Shown: positions 29,672-39,061, counted from the first letter of the stretch. The stretch: DNA of 64,000 nucleotides from Desulfoglaeba alkanexedens ALDC (GCF_005377625.1 NZ_CP040098.1:1116001-1180000), one strand, 5' to 3'. Numbers and translations: made by a program. Notes: generated by a model from the letters alone, not told the origin.

Positions 29672-30151
29672 ATGTTCAAAGTTGGTGACTTGGCGGTTTA
29701 TCCCGCCCACGGGGTAGGGCGCATCGAATCCATCGAATCGAAGAAGATCGGCGGAAATCGCCAGGATTTTTATATCGTGCGCATTTTCGAAAACGACATG
29801 AAGATCATGATTCCCGTGCAGAATGCTGATACCGTGGGGCTTCGGCCCCTGATCGCCCCCGGAGACATTTCGGATGTTTACGAAATCCTGAAGAGTCGCG
29901 AGATTTCGGTCAACAGCGGGACATGGAACCGCCGATATCGCGAATACATGGAAAAAATCAAAACGGGCTCCATCTATGAACTTGCGGAAGTCCTCCGCGA
30001 CCTGACCGTCCTCAAGGAAGACAAGGAACTGTCCTTCGGCGAGCGAAAGATGCTCGAAACCGCGCGTAATCTTTTGATCAAGGAACTGTCCGTCACGCGC
30101 GGTGTTGAAGAAGAGCAGATTTCCGAGGAAATCGACGACATTCTGCAGTAA
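29672..30151 (+). CDS. CarD/CdnL-family transcription regulator
   Basis: CarD-family proteins bind RNA polymerase beta and stabilise open complexes at promoters such as those of rRNA. The 159 residues comprise an N-terminal Tudor-like RNAP-interaction domain (VGDLAVYPAHGVGRIESIESKK) and a C-terminal helical DNA-binding domain (LAEVLRDLTVLKEDKELSFGERKMLETAR). AGGAGG lies five bases before ATG 29,672. CarD is typical of deltaproteobacteria, actinobacteria and firmicutes. yacL follows. Confidence 0.93.
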   Translation: MFKVGDLAVYPAHGVGRIESIESKKIGGNRQDFYIVRIFENDMKIMIPVQNADTVGLRPLIAPGDISDVYEILKSREISVNSGTWNRRYREYMEKIKTGSIYELAEVLRDLTVLKEDKELSFGERKMLETARNLLIKELSVTRGVEEEQISEEIDDILQ

Positions 30152-30277
30152 CATCGTTCGGTGCCCGCACCTTTTTTGCCGGCCGCCGAGAACGGCTCCC
30201 GTGCCGACCGCCGGGAAAGCGATCCATGACGCCACGGCGTCGTCGCCCGGGGACCGCAAGGAAAGGAGGTGAATCGT

Positions 30278-31303
30278 TTGGCTTGGGCCGGACTCATCGT
30301 CAAGATTCTTCTCATTGTCATCTGCAGCCTCGGCGGCTACCTCATCGCCGAGCAGTTGGAGGCACTTTCATTCTACCCTTGGGCCCCTTGGGGCGGAGTC
30401 CTGGTGGGCTTTTCTTTTGCCTTGGTCGCCCTTTTTCTGGTCAAGCTTATACGACGCATTCATATCAAGATTCTTTTCGGCGGAACCATCGGGCTCTTGG
30501 TGGGGCTTTCCATTGCGAAACTGATCAGCTTCGGCTTCACCGGGGTGGAAAACACCACCATCCGGGTGGCGACCTACGTGGTTTTGAGCTGCATCTTCGG
30601 GTACGTGGGCATGGTGCTCGGCAGTGTCAAGATCGAGGAACTGGGCTGGCCGTCCTGGCCGTGGCTCGGGAGGATTTCAGCGCGCACCTCGTCGGCCAAG
30701 ATCCTGGATACCAGCGTCATCATCGACGGGCGCATCGCCGACATCGTGGAAGCCGGTTTTCTGGAAGGCACTCTGGTGGTGCCCGAATTCGTCCTGCAGG
30801 AACTGCAGCGCATTGCGGACAGCAACGATGCTACGCGGCGGGTGAGAGGCCGGCGCGGACTGGACATCCTCAAACGCATCCAGGAGGAAGGCCTGGCTCC
30901 GGTTCGTATCGAGCGGCAGGATTTCGAGAACCTGAGCGAAGTGGACGCGAAGATCGTGGCCTTGGCCCTGCGCATGAACGCCCATATCGTGACCAACGAT
31001 TTCAACCTGGCCAAGGTGGCCGAAGTTCAGGGGATCCGGGTCCTGAACATCAATCAGCTCGCCAACGCCCTGAGGCCGGTGGTCCTTCCCGGTGAAGTGC
31101 TCCGCCTGCAGATTCTTAAAGAAGGAAAAGAGCAAGGTCAGGGCATCGCCTACCTGGAAGACGGCACCATGGTGGTCGTGGAGAACGCGAGTCGACTCCT
31201 GGGACAGGAAGTGGAGGTTTCCGTCACGAGCATTCTCCAGACGACGGCGGGGCGCATGATTTTCACGACCCTCAAGGGCTCCGAATCCGGAAGGCGGCAC
31301 TGA
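30278..31303 (+). CDS. PIN-TRAM membrane protein (YacL family)
   Basis: Four N-terminal membrane segments (residues about 5-115) are followed by a PIN nuclease-like domain (ILDTSVIIDGRIADI; acidic residues in SEVDAKIVALAL and TNDFNLAKVA) and a C-terminal TRAM RNA-binding domain. The family is therefore suspected of acting on RNA at the membrane, but its substrate is unknown. TTG at 30,278 is preferred, because GGAGG lies eight bases ahead; the GTG at 30,269 overlaps that site. carD-yacL adjacency is known in several phyla. Confidence 0.88.
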   Translation: MAWAGLIVKILLIVICSLGGYLIAEQLEALSFYPWAPWGGVLVGFSFALVALFLVKLIRRIHIKILFGGTIGLLVGLSIAKLISFGFTGVENTTIRVATYVVLSCIFGYVGMVLGSVKIEELGWPSWPWLGRISARTSSAKILDTSVIIDGRIADIVEAGFLEGTLVVPEFVLQELQRIADSNDATRRVRGRRGLDILKRIQEEGLAPVRIERQDFENLSEVDAKIVALALRMNAHIVTNDFNLAKVAEVQGIRVLNINQLANALRPVVLPGEVLRLQILKEGKEQGQGIAYLEDGTMVVVENASRLLGQEVEVSVTSILQTTAGRMIFTTLKGSESGRRH

Positions 31304-31319
31304 CCGGGAGCGCTGAGAC

Positions 31320-32342
31320 GTGTTCGGACAACGGATGGAACTGCGGTCTGAACCGGACTGGGTGGTGCGGGTCCCGTCGGGCCAGGCAGGCCAGCGCCTG
31401 GATCAGTTTCTCGCCTCCAGGAGTCCGGACCATTCTCGAAGCCGCTTCAAGACCCTGATCCTGGAAGGTCGAGTCCGGGTAGCGGGCGGACCGGCGAAAC
31501 CCCGCTACGGGGTGAAGGAAGGGGACCTCATCGAAGTTTGGTTCCCCGAGCCTGAACCCGACAACCGGCCGGTTCCCGAATCGCTGCCGCTCCAGATTCT
31601 CCATGAAGACGCGCACATCCTGGTGGTGAACAAGGCACCGGGCATGGTGGTCCATCCGGGCGCCGGCCACCGGGAAGGTACCCTGGTTCACGGCCTGCTG
31701 GCCCACTGCCCGGAGCTCGCGCAGCAAGGCTCTCCACTTCGCCCGGGGATCGTGCACCGGCTGGATCAGTATACCTCCGGCGCCCTGGTGATCGCCAAGA
31801 CGAACGCCTCCTACCTGCAGTTGGTCCGCCACTTCAAGGAGCACCAGGTGGAAAAGGAATACCTCGCCCTGACCTACGGCAGATTCCGCGAAGGCTCCGG
31901 AGAGATTCGCACGCTCGTGGGACGCCATCCCAGGGATCGAAAGCGGATGGCCGTGATCGAACGAGGACGCGGGAGAGACGCCGTCACGCGATGGACGGTG
32001 GAGCGGAGCTGGCAGGATGAGTTGACGCTGCTTCGGGTGGTGATCCAAACTGGAAGGACCCACCAGATCCGGGTGCACCTCAGCCACCTGCAGCATCCGG
32101 TGGTGGGAGACGCCGTCTACGGCGGGGGAAAACGGCGGGCCAGGGCGGTTCAATCTCAGACGCTCCGGGAAGTTGTGCTAAAGATCCAACGCCAGATGCT
32201 GCACGCATGGCGCCTGGCATTCACTCACCCCGTGACCCGCATCCCTTTGGCATTTACGGCCCCCCTGCCACCGGATTTCGCGGACGTGCTGGCGCAGCTG
32301 GACGGCCTCGAACCGCCGCCCGACGAAATTCGGCCCCGCTAA
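31320..32342 (+). CDS. RluA/RluD-family pseudouridine synthase
   Basis: The 340-residue enzyme has an N-terminal S4 RNA-binding domain (LDQFLASRS...KPRYGVKEGDLIEV) and a catalytic domain with the HRLD aspartate in GIVHRLDQYTSG. Family members usually read HRLDKxTSG; here Lys is replaced by Gln. Further motifs are GRTHQIRVHLSHLQHPVVGD. It isomerises uridines in 23S rRNA, and RluD is the closest guess. GTG 31,320 or ATG 31,335 may be the start. Its stop at 32,342 abuts the end of a MITE-like element. Confidence 0.9.
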   Translation: MFGQRMELRSEPDWVVRVPSGQAGQRLDQFLASRSPDHSRSRFKTLILEGRVRVAGGPAKPRYGVKEGDLIEVWFPEPEPDNRPVPESLPLQILHEDAHILVVNKAPGMVVHPGAGHREGTLVHGLLAHCPELAQQGSPLRPGIVHRLDQYTSGALVIAKTNASYLQLVRHFKEHQVEKEYLALTYGRFREGSGEIRTLVGRHPRDRKRMAVIERGRGRDAVTRWTVERSWQDELTLLRVVIQTGRTHQIRVHLSHLQHPVVGDAVYGGGKRRARAVQSQTLREVVLKIQRQMLHAWRLAFTHPVTRIPLAFTAPLPPDFADVLAQLDGLEPPPDEIRPR

Positions 32343-32783
32343 GAGGTTGTCTGAGAATGCCCTTCACCCTTCCGGGGATTGGGTATCCGTTTTTCGCGTA
32401 GGGGCGGTTTCCCCTCGTTCCCAAGCTCCAGCTTGGGAACAAGGTGGAATTCTATTTCCCCTCCCCTTGTGGGAGGGGATTAAGGGGAGGGGGGAGAGGG
32501 GGGATTTTACCCCTTGTTCCCAGGCTCCGGCTTAGGAACGAGGGGATCAGTCACGGCCTCATGGGAATCGAAGCTGGAGCTTCTGCACACCTGTGTTCCC
32601 AAGCTCCAGCTTGGGAACAAGGTGGAAGGAGCGACTCATGTCCTGTAGGGGCGCAGCGGCCCTGCGCCCCTACTTGCCGGCGATCCCGATCGCAGCGAGG
32701 GCGCCGCTCCCACAATGGGTCGCCCTCCCAGGAACGCCGGAGCTCCGCACGGCCCGAACCAGAAGGCCCCGTCCATCCCCCGT
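32343..32783. repeat. MITE-like element interrupted by palindromic and G-rich repeats
   Basis: The left end GAGGTTGTCTGAGAA begins right after the pseudouridine synthase stop. After ...GGGGCGGTT (32,409) come a palindrome (32,418-32,441), the G-rich repeat (about 32,457-32,493), a diverged palindrome (32,516-32,539) and another (32,595-32,618). The element then resumes at about 32,626 with AAGGAGCGACTCATG and CTGTAGGGGCGCAGC. The intact copy at 46,121 has no such interruption, so this looks nested. No gene is seen before recJ ends at 32,784. Confidence 0.75.
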
Positions 32784-34448
32784 TCAAGGGCCTGGAGACT
32801 GGAGCACCGCCTTGACGTCCAAGGCGACCCGCTGCCGGAAGGCGTCCCAATCGACCTGGAAGACCACGTCGCCGCGTATCGTCCTGCCCGCCGGCAACGA
32901 GGCCGCCCCGTTCCACCAGACCGCGGGAACCGAATCTCCCACCAACAGGTTCAGGTGTTCGCCGTTCTTTCCAAAGATCCGCTGAACCTGGACGTCTACG
33001 CCCTTGCTGACAAAGACCGGCGCCGGGTTCCCCACACCGTGGGGTTCCAGCTCCTGGATCGCTTCGTAAAGTTCCGTCGTGACGAGCTCCGGATCCAGCG
33101 GCAGATCGATCCGACCGCGCGGCACGAAAACCTCGGGATCCGCCGATTGCGCCACGGCTTCAAAACGGTCGGCGAACGCCTCGATCCGGTCGACGGCCAC
33201 GGTCAGGCCCGCCGCCATCTTGTGGCCTCCCCAGCGGGCAAGGAGGTCACCGCAGAGACCCAGGGCCTCGTGCACATCGAAGCCGGAAACGCTTCTCACC
33301 GAACCCCGGGCGGTCCCCTCGCGGCTGTCTATGGAAAGCACCACCACGGGGCCGTAATGCAGTTCTTGCTGAATTCTGGAGGCGACAATGCCCACAAGTC
33401 CCGGCGGCCAGCGGGAATCTCCCACGACCAGTGTGCGGGTTTCCGGCGGCCGCCCGTTGAGCCGCCGCCGAACCTCCTCGAGGATTCGGACTTCCTCCTG
33501 CTGGCGCCGCAGGTTGAGCAGGTTCAGATCCCGGGACAGGCCCGCCGCCCGCCCCCGGTCGTTTTCCACCAGCAGGCGGTAGGCCGTCAGAGGGTCCGCT
33601 ACGCGCCCGGCGGCGTTCAGCCGCGGAGCCAGGTAGAAACCCACATGGCCCGCCGTGAGCTTTCGGCCCACCAGGCCGGAGACTCCTCGGATTTGCTCGA
33701 TCGGAAGGGATACCCCCCGGTTGATGGCCCGAAGCCCTTCGGCGGCGATGATTCGGTTGCCTTCGATCAGCGGAACCATGTCCGCGATGGTTCCCACGGC
33801 GGAAAGCGCCAGATAGCGCCCGTTGAGGACCGGCCTCGGCCACCGGTCTTCCAAGGCCTTCCTGAGCCGAGTAAGAAAAAGAAGCACCAGCCCGGAAGCA
33901 CAAAATTCCTTGAAGGCGGAAGGGCAACCGGCGTGCTTGGGGTTCACCAGAACGGTCGCCGGAGCCGTCCCGTCGGCTGTCACCTCGTGATGATCCAGGA
34001 CGATCACATCCATTCCGCGCGCACGGGCCGCCGCCACCGTCTCCACATCCAGTGATCCGCAGTCCATGGCCACCAGGAGCCGGGCCCCGGGATGGCCGGT
34101 GACCGCCCGAAGCGGCACCCCGTACCCATTTTCCCGCGTGGGAATCACCACCGCGAAATGATCGTAGCCGATATCCTTGAGAAAAAGGCTCATCTGGGCC
34201 GTGGCGGTGACCCCGTCGCAGTCGTAGTCTCCCGCCAACACCAGATGATGTCCGTTCGAAAGGTGGCGGGCCATGATCCGAGCCGCTTCGTCCAGACCGC
34301 GGATACGCAGGTAACGTTCCAGGTCCGGCAGTTCAAGGCCGAGAAACGACTCGGGGGTCAGCCCGCGGTTTCGGAGAAGAAGCGCGATAACCTCCTCCAC
34401 CGTGGAAGGAACCTCTTCGCATTGCACCGTCCACTGACGCCGAATCAT
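32784..34448 (-). CDS. recJ: Single-stranded-DNA-specific exonuclease RecJ
   Basis: RecJ degrades single-stranded DNA 5' to 3' in recombination and mismatch repair. The 554-residue protein has the DHH phosphoesterase motifs: GDYDCDGVTATAQM, the conserved Asp in VAMDCGS, VIVLDHHEVT, then the DHHA1 region with GGHKMAAGLTV. The length is at the lower end for the family but all motifs are present. It reads against its neighbours and its 3' end lies beside repeat sequence. Confidence 0.94.
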   Translation of the reverse strand: MIRRQWTVQCEEVPSTVEEVIALLLRNRGLTPESFLGLELPDLERYLRIRGLDEAARIMARHLSNGHHLVLAGDYDCDGVTATAQMSLFLKDIGYDHFAVVIPTRENGYGVPLRAVTGHPGARLLVAMDCGSLDVETVAAARARGMDVIVLDHHEVTADGTAPATVLVNPKHAGCPSAFKEFCASGLVLLFLTRLRKALEDRWPRPVLNGRYLALSAVGTIADMVPLIEGNRIIAAEGLRAINRGVSLPIEQIRGVSGLVGRKLTAGHVGFYLAPRLNAAGRVADPLTAYRLLVENDRGRAAGLSRDLNLLNLRRQQEEVRILEEVRRRLNGRPPETRTLVVGDSRWPPGLVGIVASRIQQELHYGPVVVLSIDSREGTARGSVRSVSGFDVHEALGLCGDLLARWGGHKMAAGLTVAVDRIEAFADRFEAVAQSADPEVFVPRGRIDLPLDPELVTTELYEAIQELEPHGVGNPAPVFVSKGVDVQVQRIFGKNGEHLNLLVGDSVPAVWWNGAASLPAGRTIRGDVVFQVDWDAFRQRVALDVKAVLQSPGP

Positions 34449-34665
34449 GTTCTCCGTTCCGCGGCGATGGCATGAGCCGCTTTCTTCTCAACTTCTATTC
34501 AAACGGTACCGACAATGGATCATCCTACCTCGAGGGCCGCCGCGGTTCACGACTTCCGGAGCGGCGATTTCAGCCGATGGTAATGGAAAGGCATTGACAA
34601 GTGAAGCCCCGAAAGCTTTTTTAGGCGGTGTCTCCAAATCCGGCCACCGAGAAAGGGAAGACTCC

Positions 34666-34893
34666 ATGAGCAAAGAAAACCAGCTGATTCATTCGTTCCC
34701 CAAAAACACCCTGGAAGAAATCCGTGTTTCGGTCAACGTCTTCCGCGGGCGCCAGTACATCGACATCCGCACCTTCTACAAGGGCGACGACGGAGAATAT
34801 CACCCTTCCAAGAAGGGGGTGACGCTTTCACCCGAACTCCTCCCCGATCTCGAGGAAGCAGTTCGCAAGCTGGCAGAAACCTTCCAAGAGTGA
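34666..34893 (+). CDS. PC4/p15-type single-stranded-DNA-binding protein
   Basis: The 75-residue protein matches the transcriptional coactivator PC4 domain: IRVSVNVFRGRQYIDIRTFYKGDDGEYHPSKKGVTLSPELLPDLEEAVRKL. Bacterial members bind single-stranded DNA as dimers; their role in transcription or repair is little studied. ATG 34,666 follows AGGGAAG, and a TTGACA at 34,594-34,599 may be part of its promoter. Confidence 0.88.
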   Translation: MSKENQLIHSFPKNTLEEIRVSVNVFRGRQYIDIRTFYKGDDGEYHPSKKGVTLSPELLPDLEEAVRKLAETFQE

Positions 34894-35008
34894 TCCCGGC
34901 GGTTTATAAAGAGGCATCCCGCCGGACGGTCGAACCGCTGCCGGTCCAACACGGACAGGCTCTTCGGATCGGGGACCCCTGTGCCACGGACGCTAGGAAC
35001 GCCTTGTC

Positions 35009-35542
35009 GTGACCAGAACCTCCAAGTCGCAGTTCGTCTGGTGCAAGAAGGAGAACTGCTTTGTCCCTTGGCTGCGCTGCCTTCTCTGCCGGACTCCCTG
35101 CCGTGCGTTTTCCGAGGACGTTCCCCGTGAGGCGGTGGAAGCTCTCCTTCAGGAAGGAAAAATCAAGGAGCACTACGTCATGAAATCGAAAAACCCCCCG
35201 AAAGAATCCGCTCCCGAATCTTCAACCCGCCTTTTCATCCTGGAAGACGGAAAGCTCAGAACCTTCGATCCCTCGGAATACGCTCGATCCGCCCTCTACG
35301 AAGCCGAAGACGTGTACGCCGTAGAGCGCCGGTTCGTCCGCCCTGAGGAGAAAAGCGACGTGCTTTACGAAGGGAAAAGACCGGCCAAGAAGACGGTGCC
35401 GCTGCTTCGGCTGAAGGACAGCGAGGAGGCTCGGCTCGGCGACTGGCAGGATCTTGAGGCCAGGCCGGAGCAACTGGCGGATGTGGAAGAAGTAATCGCC
35501 GCAGTCCCGGTCAAGCAGGTGTTCGTGCTCAGGAAAAAATAG
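35009..35542 (+). CDS. Unknown protein with Cys-rich N-terminus
   Basis: A 177-residue protein not recognised as a member of a named family. Residues 12-31 hold five cysteines (VWCKKENCFVPWLRCLLCR and TPCR), a likely zinc site. The middle and C-terminal parts are charged and contain a beta-rich segment repeated loosely (RLFILEDGKLRTFDPSEYA; KQVFVLRKK). The start is GTG at 35,009, with AGGAA upstream. It lies between the PC4-like gene and a FetA-type ATPase, with gaps of 115 and 73 bp. Codon usage looks like that of its neighbours, so it is probably a real, lineage-specific gene. Confidence 0.65.
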   Translation: MTRTSKSQFVWCKKENCFVPWLRCLLCRTPCRAFSEDVPREAVEALLQEGKIKEHYVMKSKNPPKESAPESSTRLFILEDGKLRTFDPSEYARSALYEAEDVYAVERRFVRPEEKSDVLYEGKRPAKKTVPLLRLKDSEEARLGDWQDLEARPEQLADVEEVIAAVPVKQVFVLRKK

Positions 35543-35615
35543 CCACGCCGGCAAAGGCCGCCCGTTCCAAGGGCCGCAAGGTCTTCAACTCCTGAAGCGT
35601 TCCGGATTCCCTCCG

Positions 35616-36374
35616 ATGACGACCGCTCCCGAACCGCAACCCCCCCCGAACGACCTCAAAGGTCCTCAGGAAAGCACTGCGGCCGGTTTCCTGGAATGCC
35701 GCGGCGTCGTGTTCTCCTATCCTGGAAACCGGCCGATCCTCCGGGGGATCGACCTGGTCGTCGAAGCCGGATCCCTGGTCGAAATCCGCGGACCTTCCGG
35801 AGCCGGCAAATCCACGCTGCTTCGACTGTTGAACCGCCTTCAGATTCCCGACCGAGGTTCCATCCGGTTCAAGGGCCTGCCCCTTGAAGCCTACCCACCC
35901 CCGGACCTTCGCCGCGCCATCGGCTACCTTCAGCAAACCCCCGTAGTGACGGAAGGCTCCGTACGCGAAAACCTCCTGTTGCCCTTCACCTTCAAGGCCA
36001 ACCTTTGCATCCGGCCGCCGGCCGAAGCAGTTCTGAACGCCGGACTCCGGGATTTCCTCCTGGAAGGCATCCCCCTGGACCGTCCGGCCAGCGCCCTTTC
36101 CATCGGCCAGAAACAGCGTCTGTGCCTCCTCCGGACCATGCTCCTCGAACCCGAAGTGCTCCTCCTCGACGAGCCCGCCAGCGCCCTGGATGCAGAGAGC
36201 CGAAGCGCCGTCCAGGCGGTCATCGAAAAGCTCAGCCGAAGCCGACCCCTCACCATGCTTCTGGTGAGCCACCAGCCCTTTCCCATCGTTCATCCCAACC
36301 GCAACGTACTGGCGCTGAAAGACGGAAAGCTTGTCCCTTGTGCCGATGCGGATCCTTGCACTGCGAAGGAGTGA
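35616..36374 (+). CDS. ABC transporter ATP-binding protein (FetA/YbbL-like)
   Basis: Walker A is GPSGAGKSTLLRLLNRL, the signature is LSIGQKQRLCLLR, and Walker B is VLLLDEPASALDAE, followed by the His switch region LVSHQP. With 252 residues it is a lone ATPase subunit. The permease follows six bases later, and the pair matches FetAB, proposed to export iron or act in peroxide resistance. The substrate is not proven by sequence. Confidence 0.88.
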   Translation: MTTAPEPQPPPNDLKGPQESTAAGFLECRGVVFSYPGNRPILRGIDLVVEAGSLVEIRGPSGAGKSTLLRLLNRLQIPDRGSIRFKGLPLEAYPPPDLRRAIGYLQQTPVVTEGSVRENLLLPFTFKANLCIRPPAEAVLNAGLRDFLLEGIPLDRPASALSIGQKQRLCLLRTMLLEPEVLLLDEPASALDAESRSAVQAVIEKLSRSRPLTMLLVSHQPFPIVHPNRNVLALKDGKLVPCADADPCTAKE

Positions 36375-36380
36375 CCCCTC

Positions 36381-37154
36381 ATGGATGCCGTCGACATCGG
36401 CTTCGGCCGCCTGCTCGTCTCCCTGCTCTTCGTCCTAGGCGCGGGCGTCGCCTCGGTACTGTATCGGTTGCGCCTGGAACGGGACCTCCTGGTGGGGACG
36501 ATCCGGACGTTTCTCCAGCTGTTCCTCATGGGCTACGCCTTGGCCCTCATCTTCAACCTTCGCCGACCCCTCTGGGTGCTGCTCCTTTTCGCCGCCATGA
36601 TCGCCTTCGCGGCTTGGACCATCCGAGGACGGGTGAAAGAAAGGGCGGTCCCGTTTTTCCGGCCGACGCTGGCGGCCATGATGGCCAGCTACTTGGTCGT
36701 GACCATCGTGGTGACGCGTGTCGTGGTAGGCGTTGACCCCTGGTGGCATCCCCGGTATTTCATCCCGCTCGGCGGTATGGTCATCGGAAACTCCATGAAC
36801 GCCATCGCCCTCACCCTGGAACGCCTGTTCTCGGACCTCCGCTCCCGGCGCGACGAAGTGGAAATGATGCTCGCACTCGGAGCCGACCACCGGGAAGCCA
36901 GTGCAGGCATCTTCCGAAATGCGCTGAAAGCAGGGATGATCCCGTCCATCAACGCCATGATGGGCGTGGGCGTGGTCTTCATCCCCGGCATGATGACAGG
37001 GCAGATCCTCGCCGGAGCCGACCCGCTAGGGGCCATCCGCTACCAGATCGTGGTGATGCTCATGCTGGTGGGATCCACCGCCCTCGGATCGCTCTTCGTG
37101 GCGCACCTCGTCCGGAAACGCTGCTTCGGCGAAGCGCAAAACCTGCTCCTCTGA
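36381..37154 (+). CDS. ABC transporter permease (FetB/YbbM-like)
   Basis: The 257-residue membrane protein has about seven hydrophobic segments and the FetB-family stretch GNSMNAIALTLERLFSDL plus ALGADHREA and MMGVGVVFIPGMMTGQILAGADP. It works with the ATPase just upstream. Confidence 0.9.
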   Translation: MDAVDIGFGRLLVSLLFVLGAGVASVLYRLRLERDLLVGTIRTFLQLFLMGYALALIFNLRRPLWVLLLFAAMIAFAAWTIRGRVKERAVPFFRPTLAAMMASYLVVTIVVTRVVVGVDPWWHPRYFIPLGGMVIGNSMNAIALTLERLFSDLRSRRDEVEMMLALGADHREASAGIFRNALKAGMIPSINAMMGVGVVFIPGMMTGQILAGADPLGAIRYQIVVMLMLVGSTALGSLFVAHLVRKRCFGEAQNLLL

Positions 37155-37244
37155 CCCGAGGCGCCTTCCCGCAAAAACGAAAGGCGAGAACCCCTTCCCG
37201 GACCGCTTCCCTCTCACGCTCGGGAGACGACCCGATCTCCGCCT

Positions 37245-38054
37245 TTATCGACCGGCCTTTGCGCGCAGGTACCGGCGGGGCACCGGCGTCACCTGCGGAA
37301 ACCCTCCCAGAGGATTGACGCTCACCACAACAACGCAGCCGTAGGTTTCTTCAAGCGACGCGAAGGTGAAGATTTCCCCGGGCGGTCCGGAAGCCACAGC
37401 CCTTCCGGCCTTGAGGAGAAGGGCTCGCTCACCGTACATGGCCGCCAGGTTCAAGTCGTGGGAGACCATGGCGATGGTGAGGTTTTGATCGCTTCTCAGG
37501 TCTTCCAAAATATCCATGAAATTCACCTGGTGCGAAAGGTCCAAAGCGGCCGTCGGTTCATCCAAAAGCAGGATCCGCGGTTCCTGGCACAGCGCCTGCG
37601 CCAGGAAGACCCTCTGACGTTCTCCTCCGCTCAACCGATCCACAGTCCGCGTTTCCAAATGGCCCACTCGGGTGCGTTCCATGGCTTCGCGGGCTTTTTC
37701 CATGTCCGATTTTCCTTCCAGACCGAAAAGCCCCAGGTGAGGCGACCGGCCCATGAGCACCACTTCCGCCACGGTAAAAGGGAAGTCCAGGGGTACGAAC
37801 TGAGGCACATGGGCGACCAGTCGGGCCAGTTCGCGCTTTCCGAAGGATGCCACGTCCCGGCCGAACAAGCGCACCGTACCGGACAACGGCCGAAGCAGCC
37901 CGGCGACGGCCTTGAGCAACGTGCTTTTTCCCGAACCGTTGGGACCGCAGACAACGAAAAACTCCCCCGCTTCCACATGGAACGTCAGTTCGTGGAGGAC
38001 CGTCTCCTTCCCGTAGCCGACGGTGAGGGATTCCACGGTCACTGCGGCTTTCAT
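37245..38054 (-). CDS. btuD: Cobalamin/iron-chelate ABC transporter ATPase
   Basis: Walker A GPNGSGKSTLLKAV, Q-loop region HVPQFVPLDFPFTV, signature LSGGERQRVFLAQAL, Walker B ILLLDEPTAALDL, and a C-terminal extension as in FecE/BtuD proteins. The 269-residue protein overlaps btuC by 4 bases. Placement under a cobalamin riboswitch, in the same operon as a TonB receptor, supports vitamin B12 as substrate. Confidence 0.9.
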   Translation of the reverse strand: MKAAVTVESLTVGYGKETVLHELTFHVEAGEFFVVCGPNGSGKSTLLKAVAGLLRPLSGTVRLFGRDVASFGKRELARLVAHVPQFVPLDFPFTVAEVVLMGRSPHLGLFGLEGKSDMEKAREAMERTRVGHLETRTVDRLSGGERQRVFLAQALCQEPRILLLDEPTAALDLSHQVNFMDILEDLRSDQNLTIAMVSHDLNLAAMYGERALLLKAGRAVASGPPGEIFTFASLEETYGCVVVVSVNPLGGFPQVTPVPRRYLRAKAGR

Positions 38055-39061
38055 CGGATCGTCCTTCTGAGAAGCATGATGAAAAGGGGCGCACCGATGA
38101 GCGCCGTCACCACGCCCACCGGCATTTCCCCTTGTTCGGGAATCCAGCGGGCCAAGGCGTCACAGGCAACCAGGTAGGCCCCTCCTCCCAGCGCACACGC
38201 CGGAACCAGCACTCGGTGATCCGATCCCAGAACAAGGCGAAGAAGATGCGGCACGGTCAGCCCCACGAACCCCAGAAGACCGCTCCGGCACACGGCGGCA
38301 CTCACCATGACCGCCGTGACCCCAAGAAGCCACGCGCTCACCCGCCGGACGTCCACCCCCAGGCCTTCCGCCGCCTCGGTTCCCATGAGCAAGAGGTTCA
38401 TGGGGCGGCTCAGGGCGAAGACGGCCAGAAGACAGGGCGCAAGGATGATCGCGAGCCTCCCTGCGTGGGCGAGATCCCCGCGGGCGAGGTCCCCCATGAG
38501 CCAGAAAAGGATGTCATGGAGCCTGGAATCCTGTGTTTTCGAAACAAAAAAGAGGATGGCGGCCGAGCAGAAGGCATTCACCATGACCCCGGAAAGAAGG
38601 AGTGCGTCGCGGCGGAGGATCCCTTTTCCGGAAACCATACTCAGAACAACAAGCAGAGCTCCCATGCTTCCCAGGAAGGCCGCCGCGCTCACGCCCGGAA
38701 ACTGGGACAACCCGGCCAGAATCCCGAGGATGGCGCCGACGGCCGCCCCCCCGGAAATCCCCAGCACGTAGGGATCGGCCAGAGGGTTCCGAAGGAGCGC
38801 CTGGAAGACCAGCCCGCCCACCGCCAGTGCACTCCCCACTTGCCCGGCGAGGAGCACCCGCGGCCATCGCAATTCCCAGATAATGGTCTGGAGGGTGGCG
38901 TTCGGCGAGCTCATCCCCGCGACGGATCGAAGCACGACCCGAAAATCGGTGCCTGTGGAACCCACCGACAGCCCAAGAAGAGCGGCACCCAAAAACCCTG
39001 CCGAAAGCACAAGGATTACACCGAAAATCCGTTTCGCCACATGGCCTCGGAACGCTTCCAT
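38051..39061 (-). CDS. btuC: Cobalamin ABC transporter permease (FecCD family)
   Basis: The 336-residue protein has about ten membrane segments and the family motifs LRWPRVLLAGQVGSALAVGG, NPLADPYVLGISGGAAVGA, GFVGLTVPHLLRLVLGSDHR and GEMPVGVVTALIGAPLFI. It overlaps btuD. Upstream, 266 bp of repeat sequence separate it from btuF. Confidence 0.92.
   Translation of the reverse strand: MEAFRGHVAKRIFGVILVLSAGFLGAALLGLSVGSTGTDFRVVLRSVAGMSSPNATLQTIIWELRWPRVLLAGQVGSALAVGGLVFQALLRNPLADPYVLGISGGAAVGAILGILAGLSQFPGVSAAAFLGSMGALLVVLSMVSGKGILRRDALLLSGVMVNAFCSAAILFFVSKTQDSRLHDILFWLMGDLARGDLAHAGRLAIILAPCLLAVFALSRPMNLLLMGTEAAEGLGVDVRRVSAWLLGVTAVMVSAAVCRSGLLGFVGLTVPHLLRLVLGSDHRVLVPACALGGGAYLVACDALARWIPEQGEMPVGVVTALIGAPLFIMLLRRTIR

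Noticed and set aside
29454-29672. 72-codon frame upstream of carD
   Set aside because: Arg-rich, overlaps the carD ribosome-binding site and start; no family resemblance.
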